Of a stretch of 64,000 bases of DNA, positions 39,808 to 48,348 are shown in pieces. The notes under the pieces were generated by a model. That model saw nothing but the letters and a program-made list of their open reading frames with translations, was not told the DNA's origin and searched no databases. The DNA is taken from contig CAWBIZ010000015.1 in the NCBI GenBank assembly GCA_963789005.1, positions 702,038 to 766,037 on the forward strand, given 5' to 3'. Both the position numbers and the translations under genes were made by a program. Position 1 is the first letter of the stretch, and each line of letters begins with the position of its first letter. The stretch comes from DASSUW01 sp963789005. GTDB lineage: Bacteria > Actinomycetota > Thermoleophilia > Solirubrobacterales > Solirubrobacteraceae.

Positions 39808-40676
39808 GCTACCCCGACGGCCTGCGCGAGCAGGTCGAGCAGTACCTGGAGGGCCTGACCTTCTCCGACGAGCCGGCCACCGCGGGCCTCGAGGAGGCGA
39901 TGCGCTACTCGCTGCTCGCCGGTGGCAAGCGCATCCGTCCCGTGCTCGCCCTCGCCACCGCCAGCGCGCTCGGCCGCCCGTCTGAGGAAGTGCTCCCGCT
40001 CGGCGCCGCGCTCGAGCTCATCCACACCTACTCGCTGATCCACGACGACCTCCCGGCGATGGACGACGACGAGCTGCGGCGCGGCCGCCCGACCTGCCAC
40101 GTCAAGTACGGCGAGGACGTCGCCATCCTCGCCGGGGACGGGCTCTACGCCGAGGCCTTCCGCCACCTGCTCGGCAGCCAGCCCGGCGAGCCCGACCACG
40201 TCCTGGCCGCCGCCGCCGAGCTGGCGGGCGCCACCGGGGTCAACGGCATGGTCGGCGGCCAGTACATCGACGTCCGCAACCTCGTCCCGGAGGGCGAGGT
40301 CAGCCTCCAGCAGCTGCACCAGCTCAAGACCGGGCGCCTGATCCGAGCCTCCGTCGAGTGCGTGCTGCTCCTCACGAGCGGCCCGGACGCCTCCACTAGA
40401 CTGCCTGACTTCCGCGCCTTCGCGTCAGAGCTCGGCCTCCTCTTCCAGATCGTCGACGACATCCTCGACGTCACGGGCACCGAGGATGCGCTGGGAAAGC
40501 CGCGAGGAAGCGACGAACGACACGGCAAGCTCACCTACGTGAGCCACTACGGAATCGACGGCGCCCGCCGGATGGCCGCCGACTCACACGGCAATGCCCG
40601 CCAGGCCCTCGACAGGGCTGGCGGAGCAGCAGAGCTCCAGCAGATCACCGACTTCATCTACACCCGGACCTCGTGA
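39804..40676 (+). CDS. ispA: Polyprenyl synthetase (farnesyl/geranylgeranyl diphosphate synthase)
   Basis: 290 residues. First Asp-rich motif is DDLPAMDDD with RRGRPT, the two-residue-insert form common in bacterial FPP synthases; second is DDILD. GGKRIRP binds IPP and the LKTGRLIRAS block is present. Chain length cannot be assigned safely. GTG start overlaps xseB, and the dxs GTG overlaps its stop, so supply of DXP and prenyl condensation are co-expressed. Confidence 0.93.
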   Translation: MSYPDGLREQVEQYLEGLTFSDEPATAGLEEAMRYSLLAGGKRIRPVLALATASALGRPSEEVLPLGAALELIHTYSLIHDDLPAMDDDELRRGRPTCHVKYGEDVAILAGDGLYAEAFRHLLGSQPGEPDHVLAAAAELAGATGVNGMVGGQYIDVRNLVPEGEVSLQQLHQLKTGRLIRASVECVLLLTSGPDASTRLPDFRAFASELGLLFQIVDDILDVTGTEDALGKPRGSDERHGKLTYVSHYGIDGARRMAADSHGNARQALDRAGGAAELQQITDFIYTRTS

Positions 40677-42595
40677 CCCTCCTCGACCGCGTCGACCGCC
40701 CGCAGGACCTGCACGGCCTCTCCGAGGACGAGCTGCAGCAGGTCGCCCAGGAGGTGCGCGAGCTGCTGATCGACACCGTGGGGGAGATCGGCGGGCACTT
40801 CGGCGCCAACCTCGGCACCTGCGAGATCGCCGTGGCGCTGCACTCGCTGCTCGAGTCCCCGCGCGACAAGATCCTCTGGGACGTCGGCCACCAGGCGTAC
40901 CCGCACAAGGTGCTGACCGGCCGGCGGGACGCCCTGGCGACGATCCGCAAGTACGGCGGCCTGGCCCCCTTCTGCGCGATCCACGAGTCAGAGCACGACA
41001 TCATGGGCGCCGGCCACGCCTCGACCTCGATCGGCTACGCCGTCGGGCTGAAGGAGGCCATGCGGCACGGGGCGGGGGAGGACGGCCGCGTCGTGGCGGT
41101 CATCGGCGACGGCGCGATGACCGGCGGCGTGGCGTTCGAGGCCGTCCACCAGGCGGGCGGGCTGGGCACGCCGCTCGTCGTGATCTTGAACGACAACGGG
41201 ATGTCGATCTCGCCGAACGTGGGAGCGCTGTCGCGCTACTTCAACCGCGTCCGGCTCGAGCCGGGCCTGTGGAAGGCGCGCGAGGGCGTGGAGGAGCGGC
41301 TCACGCGGCTGCCGGGCGGCATCGGCGCCGCGTTCGAGCGCCTCGGCCCGCAGGTCAAGGAGTCGGTCAAGGCGCTGTGGCAGCCCGGGCTGTGGTGGGA
41401 AGAGCTCGACTGGGCCTACATGGGCGTGATCGACGGGCACGACGTGCGCGCGCTGCGGCGGGCGTTGAGTGCCGCCTTCGAGGCCGAGCGGCCGGTCGTC
41501 ATCCACGTCGCCACCGTGAAGGGCAAGGGCTTCGCTCCCGCCGAGGACGGCGGCCTCGAGGGGATGGAGAAGTGGCACGCCGCGAAGCCGAACTCGATCG
41601 CCGGGCGGCGTCCCGCTCCTCCTTCGAAGCCGTCGAAGACCGCGGCGCCGCCCCAGTACACGCAGGTGTTCGGCGAGGCGATCGTGCGCGAGTGCCAGCG
41701 GGACCCGCGGGTGGTCGGCATCACCGCGGCGATGAACTCGGGAACGGGGCTGTCGGTGCTGCAGAAGGCGATGCCGGACCGCTACTTCGACGTCGGGATC
41801 GCCGAGCAGCAGGCCGTCCTGTTCGCGGCCGGCCTGGCGCTGCAGGGGATGCGCCCGGTGGCCGCGATCTACTCGACCTTCCTGCAGCGGGCGTTCGACC
41901 AGATCGTGCACGACGTCTGCCTGCAGTCGCTGAACGTCACGTTCTGCATGGACCGGGCGGGGCTGGTGGGCGACGACGGCCCGACGCACCACGGCGCGTT
42001 CGACATCGCCTACCTGCGGCCGCTCCCGAACATCACGCTGATGGCGCCGCGCGACGAGGCGATGCTCGTCCACATGCTCCACACCGCCCTGCAGATCGAC
42101 GGCCCGGCGGCGATCCGCTACCCGCGCGGGGAGGCTGTGGGTGTGCCGATCCCTGCGGATCCGGCCCTCTTGCAGGTCGGGACGGGAGAGATCCTGCGCG
42201 AGGGTGAGCGCGTTGCGGTGGTGGGCTACGGCACCGGGGTCGGGATGGCTTTGGGAGCCGCCGAGCTGCTCGCCGACCGCGGGCTCGACGTCACGGTCGC
42301 CGACGCGCGCTTCGCGAAGCCGCTCGATGCGGCGCTGCTGGCGCTGCTGGCGGCCGAGCACGACCTCGTGGTCACGGTCGAGGAGGGCGTGTTGATGGGC
42401 GGCTTCGGGACGGCCGTCTGGGAGTCTCTGGCCGAAGGCGGCCTCGCGCCGCGGATGCTCCGGATCGGCCTCCCGGACCGGTACGTGACCCACGGCGCGC
42501 CGCGGTTGTTGCACGAGGAGGTCGGCTTCACGCCCGAGCGGATCGCCGAGCGGATCGAGGCTGCCGTGGCGGCCGGCCGCGACGCTCTCGTGTGA
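40673..42595 (+). CDS. dxs: 1-deoxy-D-xylulose-5-phosphate synthase
   Basis: 640 residues; condenses pyruvate and glyceraldehyde 3-phosphate, first step of the MEP pathway, with thiamine diphosphate. Cues: GGHFGANLGTCEIAVALH, WDVGHQAYPHKVLTGR, GAGHASTSIGYAVGL, TPP motif GDGAMTGGVAFEA with LNDNGMSI, DVGIAEQQAVLFAAGLA, DRAGLVGDDGPTHHG and RYPRGEAVG. GTG start overlaps ispA. Confidence 0.97.
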   Translation: MTLLDRVDRPQDLHGLSEDELQQVAQEVRELLIDTVGEIGGHFGANLGTCEIAVALHSLLESPRDKILWDVGHQAYPHKVLTGRRDALATIRKYGGLAPFCAIHESEHDIMGAGHASTSIGYAVGLKEAMRHGAGEDGRVVAVIGDGAMTGGVAFEAVHQAGGLGTPLVVILNDNGMSISPNVGALSRYFNRVRLEPGLWKAREGVEERLTRLPGGIGAAFERLGPQVKESVKALWQPGLWWEELDWAYMGVIDGHDVRALRRALSAAFEAERPVVIHVATVKGKGFAPAEDGGLEGMEKWHAAKPNSIAGRRPAPPSKPSKTAAPPQYTQVFGEAIVRECQRDPRVVGITAAMNSGTGLSVLQKAMPDRYFDVGIAEQQAVLFAAGLALQGMRPVAAIYSTFLQRAFDQIVHDVCLQSLNVTFCMDRAGLVGDDGPTHHGAFDIAYLRPLPNITLMAPRDEAMLVHMLHTALQIDGPAAIRYPRGEAVGVPIPADPALLQVGTGEILREGERVAVVGYGTGVGMALGAAELLADRGLDVTVADARFAKPLDAALLALLAAEHDLVVTVEEGVLMGGFGTAVWESLAEGGLAPRMLRIGLPDRYVTHGAPRLLHEEVGFTPERIAERIEAAVAAGRDALV

Positions 42596-42647
42596 CGAAC
42601 GTCAACTGCGCTGGGTTACCGACTGGCGACCGAGCTGAGCGGCCGGG

Positions 42648-42977
42648 CTAGGCCCGCCGGGTCCAGCGCGTGCCCGCGCTCAACGCGAGCTCGACCGTCG
42701 CGGCAGCCGCGAGGAGCGCGGCCGCGGGCGCCTCTCCCGCGGCCGCCAGCACGGCGGCAGCCGAGGCCATCGCGAGCGCCAGCGCCAGGTCCGCGGCCAT
42801 GTGAGTCGAGATCGAGACCCGATCGGCGAGGCCGAGGCCCGCGAGCAGCGCGCCCGCGACGGCCGCGACCAGGAGACCGCCGGGCTCGAAGCCGAAGACG
42901 AGCGGGGCCGCGATCAGCAGCAGGCCGCCGAGCAGCTCGACCGCTCCGTGCTCCGCGAGTGAGAGTCGTCGCACCAT
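42648..42977 (-). CDS. Small membrane protein, unknown
   Basis: 109 residues with three to four hydrophobic segments (AVELLGGLLLIAAPLVFGF, GGLLVAAVAGALLAGLGLA, a central Ala-rich helix and LLAAAATVELALS). The SLAEHGAVELLGGLLLIAAPLVFGF start resembles SPW-repeat-like membrane proteins. It converges on dxs, with a short CGGGC/GCCCG dyad between the stops near 42644-42656. No function assigned. Confidence 0.6.
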   Translation of the reverse strand: MVRRLSLAEHGAVELLGGLLLIAAPLVFGFEPGGLLVAAVAGALLAGLGLADRVSISTHMAADLALALAMASAAAVLAAAGEAPAAALLAAAATVELALSAGTRWTRRA

Positions 42978-43042
42978 GATGCGGTCAATGGTCCCCGGGA
43001 ATCGGCGGCGCCACTGTGAAGTGGGTCACCGTGCGGCTCCGT

Positions 43043-43048
43043 TACCGT
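43043..43048 (+). promoter_or_regulatory. -10 box (TACCGT), leaderless tlyA
   Basis: TACCGT ends 8 bases before the tlyA GTG at 43057. Confidence 0.45.
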
Positions 43049-43056
43049 GTGGCGCC

Positions 43057-43840
43057 GTGCCTCGGGTCCGCCTCGACAGCCTGCTGGCGGAGCGTGGGCT
43101 CTACGCGTCGCGCACGCGCGCGGCGGCGGCCGTGATCGCCGGCCAGGTCCACGTCGGCCCCGGCCGGGCGCGGGCCGCCAAGCCCGGGCAGCTGGTGGCG
43201 GCCGACGTGGAGCTCGACGTCGACGCGACGCCGCCGTTCGTCTCCCGCGGCGGGGTCAAGCTGGCCACCGCGCTCGATGCCCTGGGGATCGATGTCACGG
43301 CCCGCCGGGCGCTCGACGTCGGCGCTTCGACCGGGGGGTTCACCGACTGCCTGTTGCAGCGCGGCGCGGCCCACGTGGTGGCGCTCGACGTCGCGTACGG
43401 CGAGCTCGACTGGCGGCTGCGGAGCGACACGCGGGTGACCGTCGTCGAGCGGGTCAACGCGCGTGCACTGGAGCCGTCGCAGCTGCCGTTCGCGCCCGAC
43501 CTCGTGGTCGTCGACGTGTCGTTCATCTCGCTCACGAAGGTGCTCCCCGCTGTGCTCGCCTGCGCCGCCGAGCGGTTCGACTGCCTGGCGATGGTCAAGC
43601 CGCAGTTCGAGGTCGGGCGAGGGGTCGTCGGCAAGGGCGGCGTGGTGCGGGACGCCGGCCTGCGCCGCGATGCGATCGCGGCCGTCGCGCGAGCGGCGCC
43701 CGCCGCCGTCCTGGGCTTCGCGGCGTCCGGCCTTCCCGGCCCCGCGGGCAACCGCGAGACGTTCGTGTGGCTGGGGGAGCCGGGCCGGCGCGGGCGAGGT
43801 CGCCGACGTCGATGCCGCGCTCGCGGAGATCGACGTATGA
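43057..43840 (+). CDS. tlyA: TlyA-type rRNA 2'-O-methyltransferase, frameshifted near 43790
   Basis: About 260 residues once repaired. TlyA methylates 16S and 23S rRNA; in mycobacteria this underlies capreomycin sensitivity. S4-like domain (RLDSLLAERGLYASRTRAAAAVIAG), then FtsJ-type methyltransferase: VSRGGVKLATALD, DVGASTGGFTDCLLQRGA, DLVVVDVSFISLTKVLP, MVKPQFEVGRG. The frame breaks at 43786-43792: deleting one base there turns WLGEPGRRGRG into WLGEPGRAGEVADVDAALAEIDV, a normal ending whose TGA overlaps the nadK ATG. As written, the frame runs straight into nadK as a 569-residue chain. Confidence 0.88.
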
Positions 43841-44685
43841 GGGCGGCGACCGTGCTCACCCACCGGCGCGTGTCCGACACGGCGGGCCCGCTCCAGGAGC
43901 TGATCGCGGCGGCGCGCCGGGCGGGCGTGCTGCTGCGCTTCGACGCCGACGAGACGAGCAAGCACGGCCTCGTGCCGGCGGAGGGGATCGAGCTCGACTC
44001 CGACCGCCGCGACGACGTCGACCTCTGCCTCGTGATGGGCGGGGACGGCACGATCCTGACGGCGCTGCGCGTGTTCACGGGCATGGGCGTGCCGGTCTTC
44101 GCGGTCAACTTCGGCGAGGTCGGGTTCCTCGCCACGGTCGATCCCGACAACCTCGCGGCCGACTTCGACCGCGCCTTCGCGGGCGACTTCGAGGTGCTGC
44201 AGCTGCCGACGATCGCGGTCGGCCGCCCTGAGGGCACGTGGACCGCGATGAACGACATCTCCGTCCACCGCAAGCCCGGGCACCGGGTGGCCGACCTCGC
44301 CTACGGCCTCGCGGGGGAGGAGATCGGCCGCGTGCGCTGCGACGGGCTGGTGGTCGCGACGCCGCAGGGCTCGACGGGCTACAACCTGGCCAACGGCGGG
44401 CCGGTGATGGCGTGGGGGGTGGAGGGCTACGTCGTGTCGTTCGTGGCGCCGCACTCCCTGACCGCGCGGGCGCTCGTGATCGCGCCGGGCGACCTGCTGA
44501 CGATCAACAACGCGTCGCGCGAGGAGCCCGTCGAGGTCCACGTCGACGGGCGGCCGAGCTGCGAGCTGCCGCCCGGAGAGGACCTGCACGTCGACTTCGC
44601 GGGCAGCCACGGCACGCTCGCCCAGCTCCCGGGCGCGAGCTTCTACCACCGCCTGCGCGAGCGCTTCGGCCGGCTCGCCCGCTGA
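43837..44685 (+). CDS. nadK: NAD kinase
   Basis: 282 residues; phosphorylates NAD to NADP. Motifs: LVMGGDGTILTALRVF (GGDG), VNFGEVGFLATVD, MNDISVHRKPGHRV (NE/D motif) and VVATPQGSTGYNLANGGPVM. The ATG at 43837 is set by the ATGA overlap with the repaired tlyA and the typical start RAATVLTHRRVSD. The tail ERFGRLAR and stop codon are part of a 41-bp tandem repeat (44657-44779). Confidence 0.95.
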   Translation: MRAATVLTHRRVSDTAGPLQELIAAARRAGVLLRFDADETSKHGLVPAEGIELDSDRRDDVDLCLVMGGDGTILTALRVFTGMGVPVFAVNFGEVGFLATVDPDNLAADFDRAFAGDFEVLQLPTIAVGRPEGTWTAMNDISVHRKPGHRVADLAYGLAGEEIGRVRCDGLVVATPQGSTGYNLANGGPVMAWGVEGYVVSFVAPHSLTARALVIAPGDLLTINNASREEPVEVHVDGRPSCELPPGEDLHVDFAGSHGTLAQLPGASFYHRLRERFGRLAR

Positions 44686-44779
44686 GTTTGCGGCGCGGCG
44701 AGCGGTTCGGCCGGCTCGCCCGCTGAGTTTGCGGCGCGGCGAGCGGTTCGGCTGGCTCGCCCGCTGAGTTTGCGGCGCG
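44657..44779. repeat. Three tandem 41-bp copies of the nadK 3' end
   Basis: GAGTTTGCGGCGCG recurs at 44684, 44725 and 44766, exactly 41 bases apart, with near-identical flanks. Each unit carries the codons for ERFGRLAR or a one-residue variant plus TGA, so the nadK terminus and its stop were amplified into the gap before recN. Copies differ by one or two bases. Confidence 0.9.
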
Positions 44780-44867
44780 ACCCGCGAATCGTCACGGAAC
44801 TGTTCCAACTTCGTGCCGAAACGCCCGCGGGCGGCCGATTCGGGGCGGCTCCGTCGGGTGGCGCTGA

Positions 44868-44873
44868 TAGACC
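44868..44873 (+). promoter_or_regulatory. -10 box (TAGACC), leaderless recN
   Basis: TAGACC ends 7 bases before the recN GTG at 44881. Confidence 0.4.
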
Positions 44874-44880
44874 CTCGGGC

Positions 44881-46563
44881 GTGCTGCACGAGCTGCGCGT
44901 CGAGAACCTCCTGCTGATCGAGCGGGCCGAGCTGGGGCTGATGCCCGGGTTGAACGTCCTCACGGGTGAGACCGGGGCGGGCAAGACCGTCCTCGCCCAC
45001 GCGCTCGACCTGCTGCTGGGCGGCAAGCCGCGGTCCGGGATCGTCCGCCCGGGCGCGAGCGAGGCCTACGTCGAGGGGGTGTTCGCGTTGCCGGCGGCGC
45101 TGCGGGTCGCCTTGGCGGATCGCCTGCCGGAGGACGCCGACGAGCTGGTGCTGGCCCGGCGGGTGAGCGCCGAGGGCCGCACGCGCGCGTATCTCGGCGG
45201 TCGCAGCGCGACGGCCGCGGAGCTGGCGGAGATCGGCGGCGCGCTGCTCTCGTTCTATGGCCAGCACGAACACCGGCGGCTGACGCTGGCGTCGGCCCAG
45301 CTCGAGATCCTGGACGGCTTCTGCGGCCCCGAGCAGGCGGCGCGGCGCCAGGCGTTCGCGGCCGCCTACGCCCGAGAGCGCGCGCTGCGCGAGGAGCTCG
45401 AGGCGCTCCGCGCCCGCGCGGGGGCGCGCGATCGCGAGCTCGACCTCCTGGAGTGGGAGCTCGAGGAGATCGACCGGGCGGACCCCGGTGCCGAGGAGGA
45501 GCAGACGCTGCTCGCCGAGCGCGAGCGGCTGCGCCACGTCGCGACGCTGCTGGGTGCGGCCGCCGGCGGCGCCGCGGCCCTCGCCGGCGAGGACGGCGCG
45601 CTGGGCTACGACGGGCCGTCGGGCCACGCCGCCGAACCGCTTGCGGCCGCGGCGGCCGCGCTCGAGTCGGCCGCCGGGGTCGACGAGGTGCTCGACGCTC
45701 TGGCCGAGCGCTCGCGCGCGCTGGTCGTCGAGGCCGCCGACCTGGCCGGCGAGCTGCGCCGCTACGGCGAGGCGGTCGACGCGCCGCCGGGCCGGCTCGA
45801 CGAGGTGGAGGAGCGCCTCGCGCTGTTCGACCGCTTGAAGCGCAAGCACGGCGGGACGATCGAGGCGGTCCTCGCGCACGCCGCGGAGTGCCGGCGCCGC
45901 CGCGACGAGCTGGCCGGCGCCGAGGAGGCGCTCGAGGCCGGCGAGGCTCGCCTCGCGGAGGCCCGCGCTGCTCTCGCCTCCCAGGCCGAGGGGCTGCGCG
46001 ACGCGCGGACGGTGGCCGCCGGCGGGCTCGCCGGCGCGGTCCGCGACCGCCTGGCCGCGCTCGCCATGGAGGGCGCGACGTTCGAGGCGCGTCTGACGCC
46101 GCGGGACGGGTACGGGCCGGCCGGGGGCGACGAGGTCGAGTTCCTGATCGCACCCAACCCCGGCGTCCCGGCCGGGCCGCTGCGCGAGACGGCCTCCGGC
46201 GGCGAGCTCTCGCGCGTGATGCTGGCGCTGATGGGCGTCGCGGCGCAGGCCGGCCCGGCGACGCTGGTGTTCGACGAGGTGGACGCCGGCATCGGCGGTC
46301 AGACGGCGCGCGCCGTCGGCGAGCAGCTGCGCGAGCTCGCCGGGGGCCGGCAGATCATCTGCATCACCCACCTGCCGCAGATCGCGTCGCTGGCGGACCG
46401 CCACTTCACGATCGTCAAGGACAGCTCGGGCGCGACCGCGAGCACGACCGTCACGCGCCTCGAGAAGGGCGCCGTGGTGGGCGAGCTCGTGCGCATGCTC
46501 GGCGCCGAGGACGGCGACGCCGCCGCACGCCGCCACGCCCGCGAGCTGCTGAAAGCCGCATGA
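44881..46563 (+). CDS. recN: DNA repair protein RecN
   Basis: 560 residues; an SMC-like ATPase of double-strand-break repair. N-terminal VENLLLIERAELGLMPGLNVLTGETGAGKT (in part) holds Walker A GETGAGKT. SFYGQHEHRRL is the RecN Q-loop block. A short coiled coil spans about 150-385. The C-terminal lobe has signature TASGGELSRVMLALMG, Walker B TLVFDEVDAGIGG and ICITHLPQIASLADRH. tlyA-nadK-recN order is widely conserved. GTG 44881 gives MLHELRVENLLLIE. Confidence 0.95.
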   Translation: MLHELRVENLLLIERAELGLMPGLNVLTGETGAGKTVLAHALDLLLGGKPRSGIVRPGASEAYVEGVFALPAALRVALADRLPEDADELVLARRVSAEGRTRAYLGGRSATAAELAEIGGALLSFYGQHEHRRLTLASAQLEILDGFCGPEQAARRQAFAAAYARERALREELEALRARAGARDRELDLLEWELEEIDRADPGAEEEQTLLAERERLRHVATLLGAAAGGAAALAGEDGALGYDGPSGHAAEPLAAAAAALESAAGVDEVLDALAERSRALVVEAADLAGELRRYGEAVDAPPGRLDEVEERLALFDRLKRKHGGTIEAVLAHAAECRRRRDELAGAEEALEAGEARLAEARAALASQAEGLRDARTVAAGGLAGAVRDRLAALAMEGATFEARLTPRDGYGPAGGDEVEFLIAPNPGVPAGPLRETASGGELSRVMLALMGVAAQAGPATLVFDEVDAGIGGQTARAVGEQLRELAGGRQIICITHLPQIASLADRHFTIVKDSSGATASTTVTRLEKGAVVGELVRMLGAEDGDAAARRHARELLKAA

Positions 46564-46598
46564 TGCGCGCTGCTCGAGTCACCCGCCGGTGCGGCATC

Positions 46599-46604
46599 TA
46601 GACT
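46599..46604 (+). promoter_or_regulatory. -10 box (TAGACT) before pyrG
   Basis: TAGACT lies 21 bases before the pyrG ATG. Unlike most starts here, a Shine-Dalgarno AGGAGG (46613-46618) follows, so pyrG should have a short leader. Confidence 0.4.
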
Positions 46605-46625
46605 GGGCTGCCAGGAGGTTTGCGC

Positions 46626-48299
46626 ATGCCTGATTCTCGACCCCGCACCCGTTTCATCTTCGTCACCGGCGGGGTCGTCTCCTCGCTCGGCAAGGGCATC
46701 GCCGCCGCGTCGATCGGCCGGCTGCTCGTCGCCCGCGGCCTCAAGGTCGCGCTCCAGAAGTTCGACCCGTACATCAACATCGACCCCGGCACGATGTCGC
46801 CGTTCCAGCACGGCGAGGTGTTCGTGACCGAGGACGGCGCGGAGACGGATCTCGACCTCGGGCACTACGAGCGGTTCACGGACGCGAACACCTCCCGCGG
46901 CTCGAACGTCACCGCGGGCGCCATCTACAACTCGGTGATCCGCAAGGAGCGCCGCGGCGACTACCTGGGCGGCACCGTCCAGGTGATCCCCCACATCACG
47001 GACGAGATCAAGCACCGCGTGAAGCTGATCGCCGAGAGCCAGGACGTGGACATCGTGATCACCGAGATCGGCGGCACGGTGGGCGACATCGAGTCGCTCC
47101 CGTTCCTGGAGGCGATCCGCCAGTTCCCCGTCGACGTCGGTCGCCGCCGCTGCATGTTCATCCACCTCACGCTCGTGCCCTACATCGGCCACGCCGGCGA
47201 GCTCAAGACGAAGCCGACGCAGCACTCGGTGAACGAGTTGCGCCGCATCGGCATCCAGCCGGACATGGTCGTCTGCCGGTCCGAGGGCGGGCTGCCGCAC
47301 GAGGTGCGCAAGAAGATCGCGCTGTTCGCGTCGCTGCCGCAGGAGGCGATCGTCTCGGCGCGGGACGTCGACAACATCTACAAGGTCCCGCTCTACTTCC
47401 ACCCCGAGGGCGTCGACGACTTCATCCTCGACCACTTCGACATGGAGTCCCCGCCGCCCGACCTCGGCGACTGGGAGCGGCTGATGCGCCGCGCCAGCGA
47501 CGCCGCGGACACGGCGCCGGTCCGGATCGCGCTCGTCGGCAAGTACGTCAAGCTCGAGGACGCGTACCTGTCGGTCGCGGAGTCCCTGCGCCACGCCGGC
47601 TTCCACCACGGCTGCCGGATCGAGATCGACTGGGTCGACTCCGAGACGCTGGACGACGGTGAGGTGCGCCAGCGCGTCGCGCAGGCGGACGGCATCCTCA
47701 TCCCGGGCGGCTTCGGGGTGCGCGGCATCGAAGGCAAGATCACGGCCTCGCGCATCGCCCGCGAGCAGGGGATCCCGTTCCTGGGCATCTGCCTCGGCAT
47801 GCAGATGGCGGTGGCCGACTTCGCGCGCCACGTGGTGGGGATGGACGGCGCGAACTCCACCGAGTTCGACCCCGAGACGCCGTATCCGGTGATCGACCTC
47901 CTGCCCGAGCAGAAGGAGGTCGCCGACATGGGCGGGACGATGCGGCTCGGCGCCGATCCGGTGAAGCTGCACCCCGACACCAAGGCGCGCGAGCTGTACG
48001 ACGAGCCCGTGATCTACGAGCGCCACCGGCACCGCTACGAGGTCAACAACTTCCTGCGCAAGCGGCTCGAGGCCGCCGGGCTCGTGATCTCCGGGACGTC
48101 GCCTGACGACCGGCTGGTCGAGATCATCGAGATCCGCGACCACCCGTTCTTCGTGGCCTCCCAGTTCCACCCCGAGTTCAAGTCGCGGCCCGAGCGCCCG
48201 GCGCCCCTGTTCCGCGACTTCGTGGCCGCCGCTCTGGCCCGCGCGGGCGACCAGCGCCCGGACGAGGTCCCCGCGCAGCAGCCCGCGCACACGGCGTGA
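46626..48299 (+). CDS. pyrG: CTP synthase
   Basis: 557 residues; aminates UTP to CTP. Synthetase half: FVTGGVVSSLGKGIAAASIGRLL, QKFDPYINIDPGTMSPFQHGEVFVTEDGAETDLDLGHYERF (in parts). Glutaminase half: PGGFGVRG, FLGICLGMQMAV (nucleophile Cys), and the His/Glu pair in FHPEFKSRP. ATG 46626 is chosen over the TTG at 46620 because it is 7 bases from the SD AGGAGG. Confidence 0.97.
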   Translation: MPDSRPRTRFIFVTGGVVSSLGKGIAAASIGRLLVARGLKVALQKFDPYINIDPGTMSPFQHGEVFVTEDGAETDLDLGHYERFTDANTSRGSNVTAGAIYNSVIRKERRGDYLGGTVQVIPHITDEIKHRVKLIAESQDVDIVITEIGGTVGDIESLPFLEAIRQFPVDVGRRRCMFIHLTLVPYIGHAGELKTKPTQHSVNELRRIGIQPDMVVCRSEGGLPHEVRKKIALFASLPQEAIVSARDVDNIYKVPLYFHPEGVDDFILDHFDMESPPPDLGDWERLMRRASDAADTAPVRIALVGKYVKLEDAYLSVAESLRHAGFHHGCRIEIDWVDSETLDDGEVRQRVAQADGILIPGGFGVRGIEGKITASRIAREQGIPFLGICLGMQMAVADFARHVVGMDGANSTEFDPETPYPVIDLLPEQKEVADMGGTMRLGADPVKLHPDTKARELYDEPVIYERHRHRYEVNNFLRKRLEAAGLVISGTSPDDRLVEIIEIRDHPFFVASQFHPEFKSRPERPAPLFRDFVAAALARAGDQRPDEVPAQQPAHTA

Positions 48300-48348
48300 G
48301 GCTCGCCGCCGGGAGCGCCGGCGGCCGCGCGGCGGACGTCGAGGTGCC

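Noticed and set aside
42976..43056. ATG at 42976 as the tlyA start
   Set aside because: It adds 27 residues with no similarity to TlyA; the GTG at 43057 has a -10 box 8 bases upstream and the family N-terminus.
43057..44685. TlyA-NadK as a natural fusion protein
   Set aside because: Deleting one base recovers a normal TlyA tail and the usual ATGA overlap with nadK, so the fused frame is better explained as an indel.
44657..44779. CRISPR-like array
   Set aside because: Units are contiguous with no spacers and encode the nadK tail; no cas genes anywhere in the window.
44834..44841. GCCGATTC upstream of recN
   Set aside because: No -35 box at the fixed spacing and too far from the start; TAGACC is better placed.
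43042..46536. A 1164-codon minus-strand frame opposite tlyA, nadK and recN
   Set aside because: Same cause; it also spans the 41-bp repeat and several true genes.
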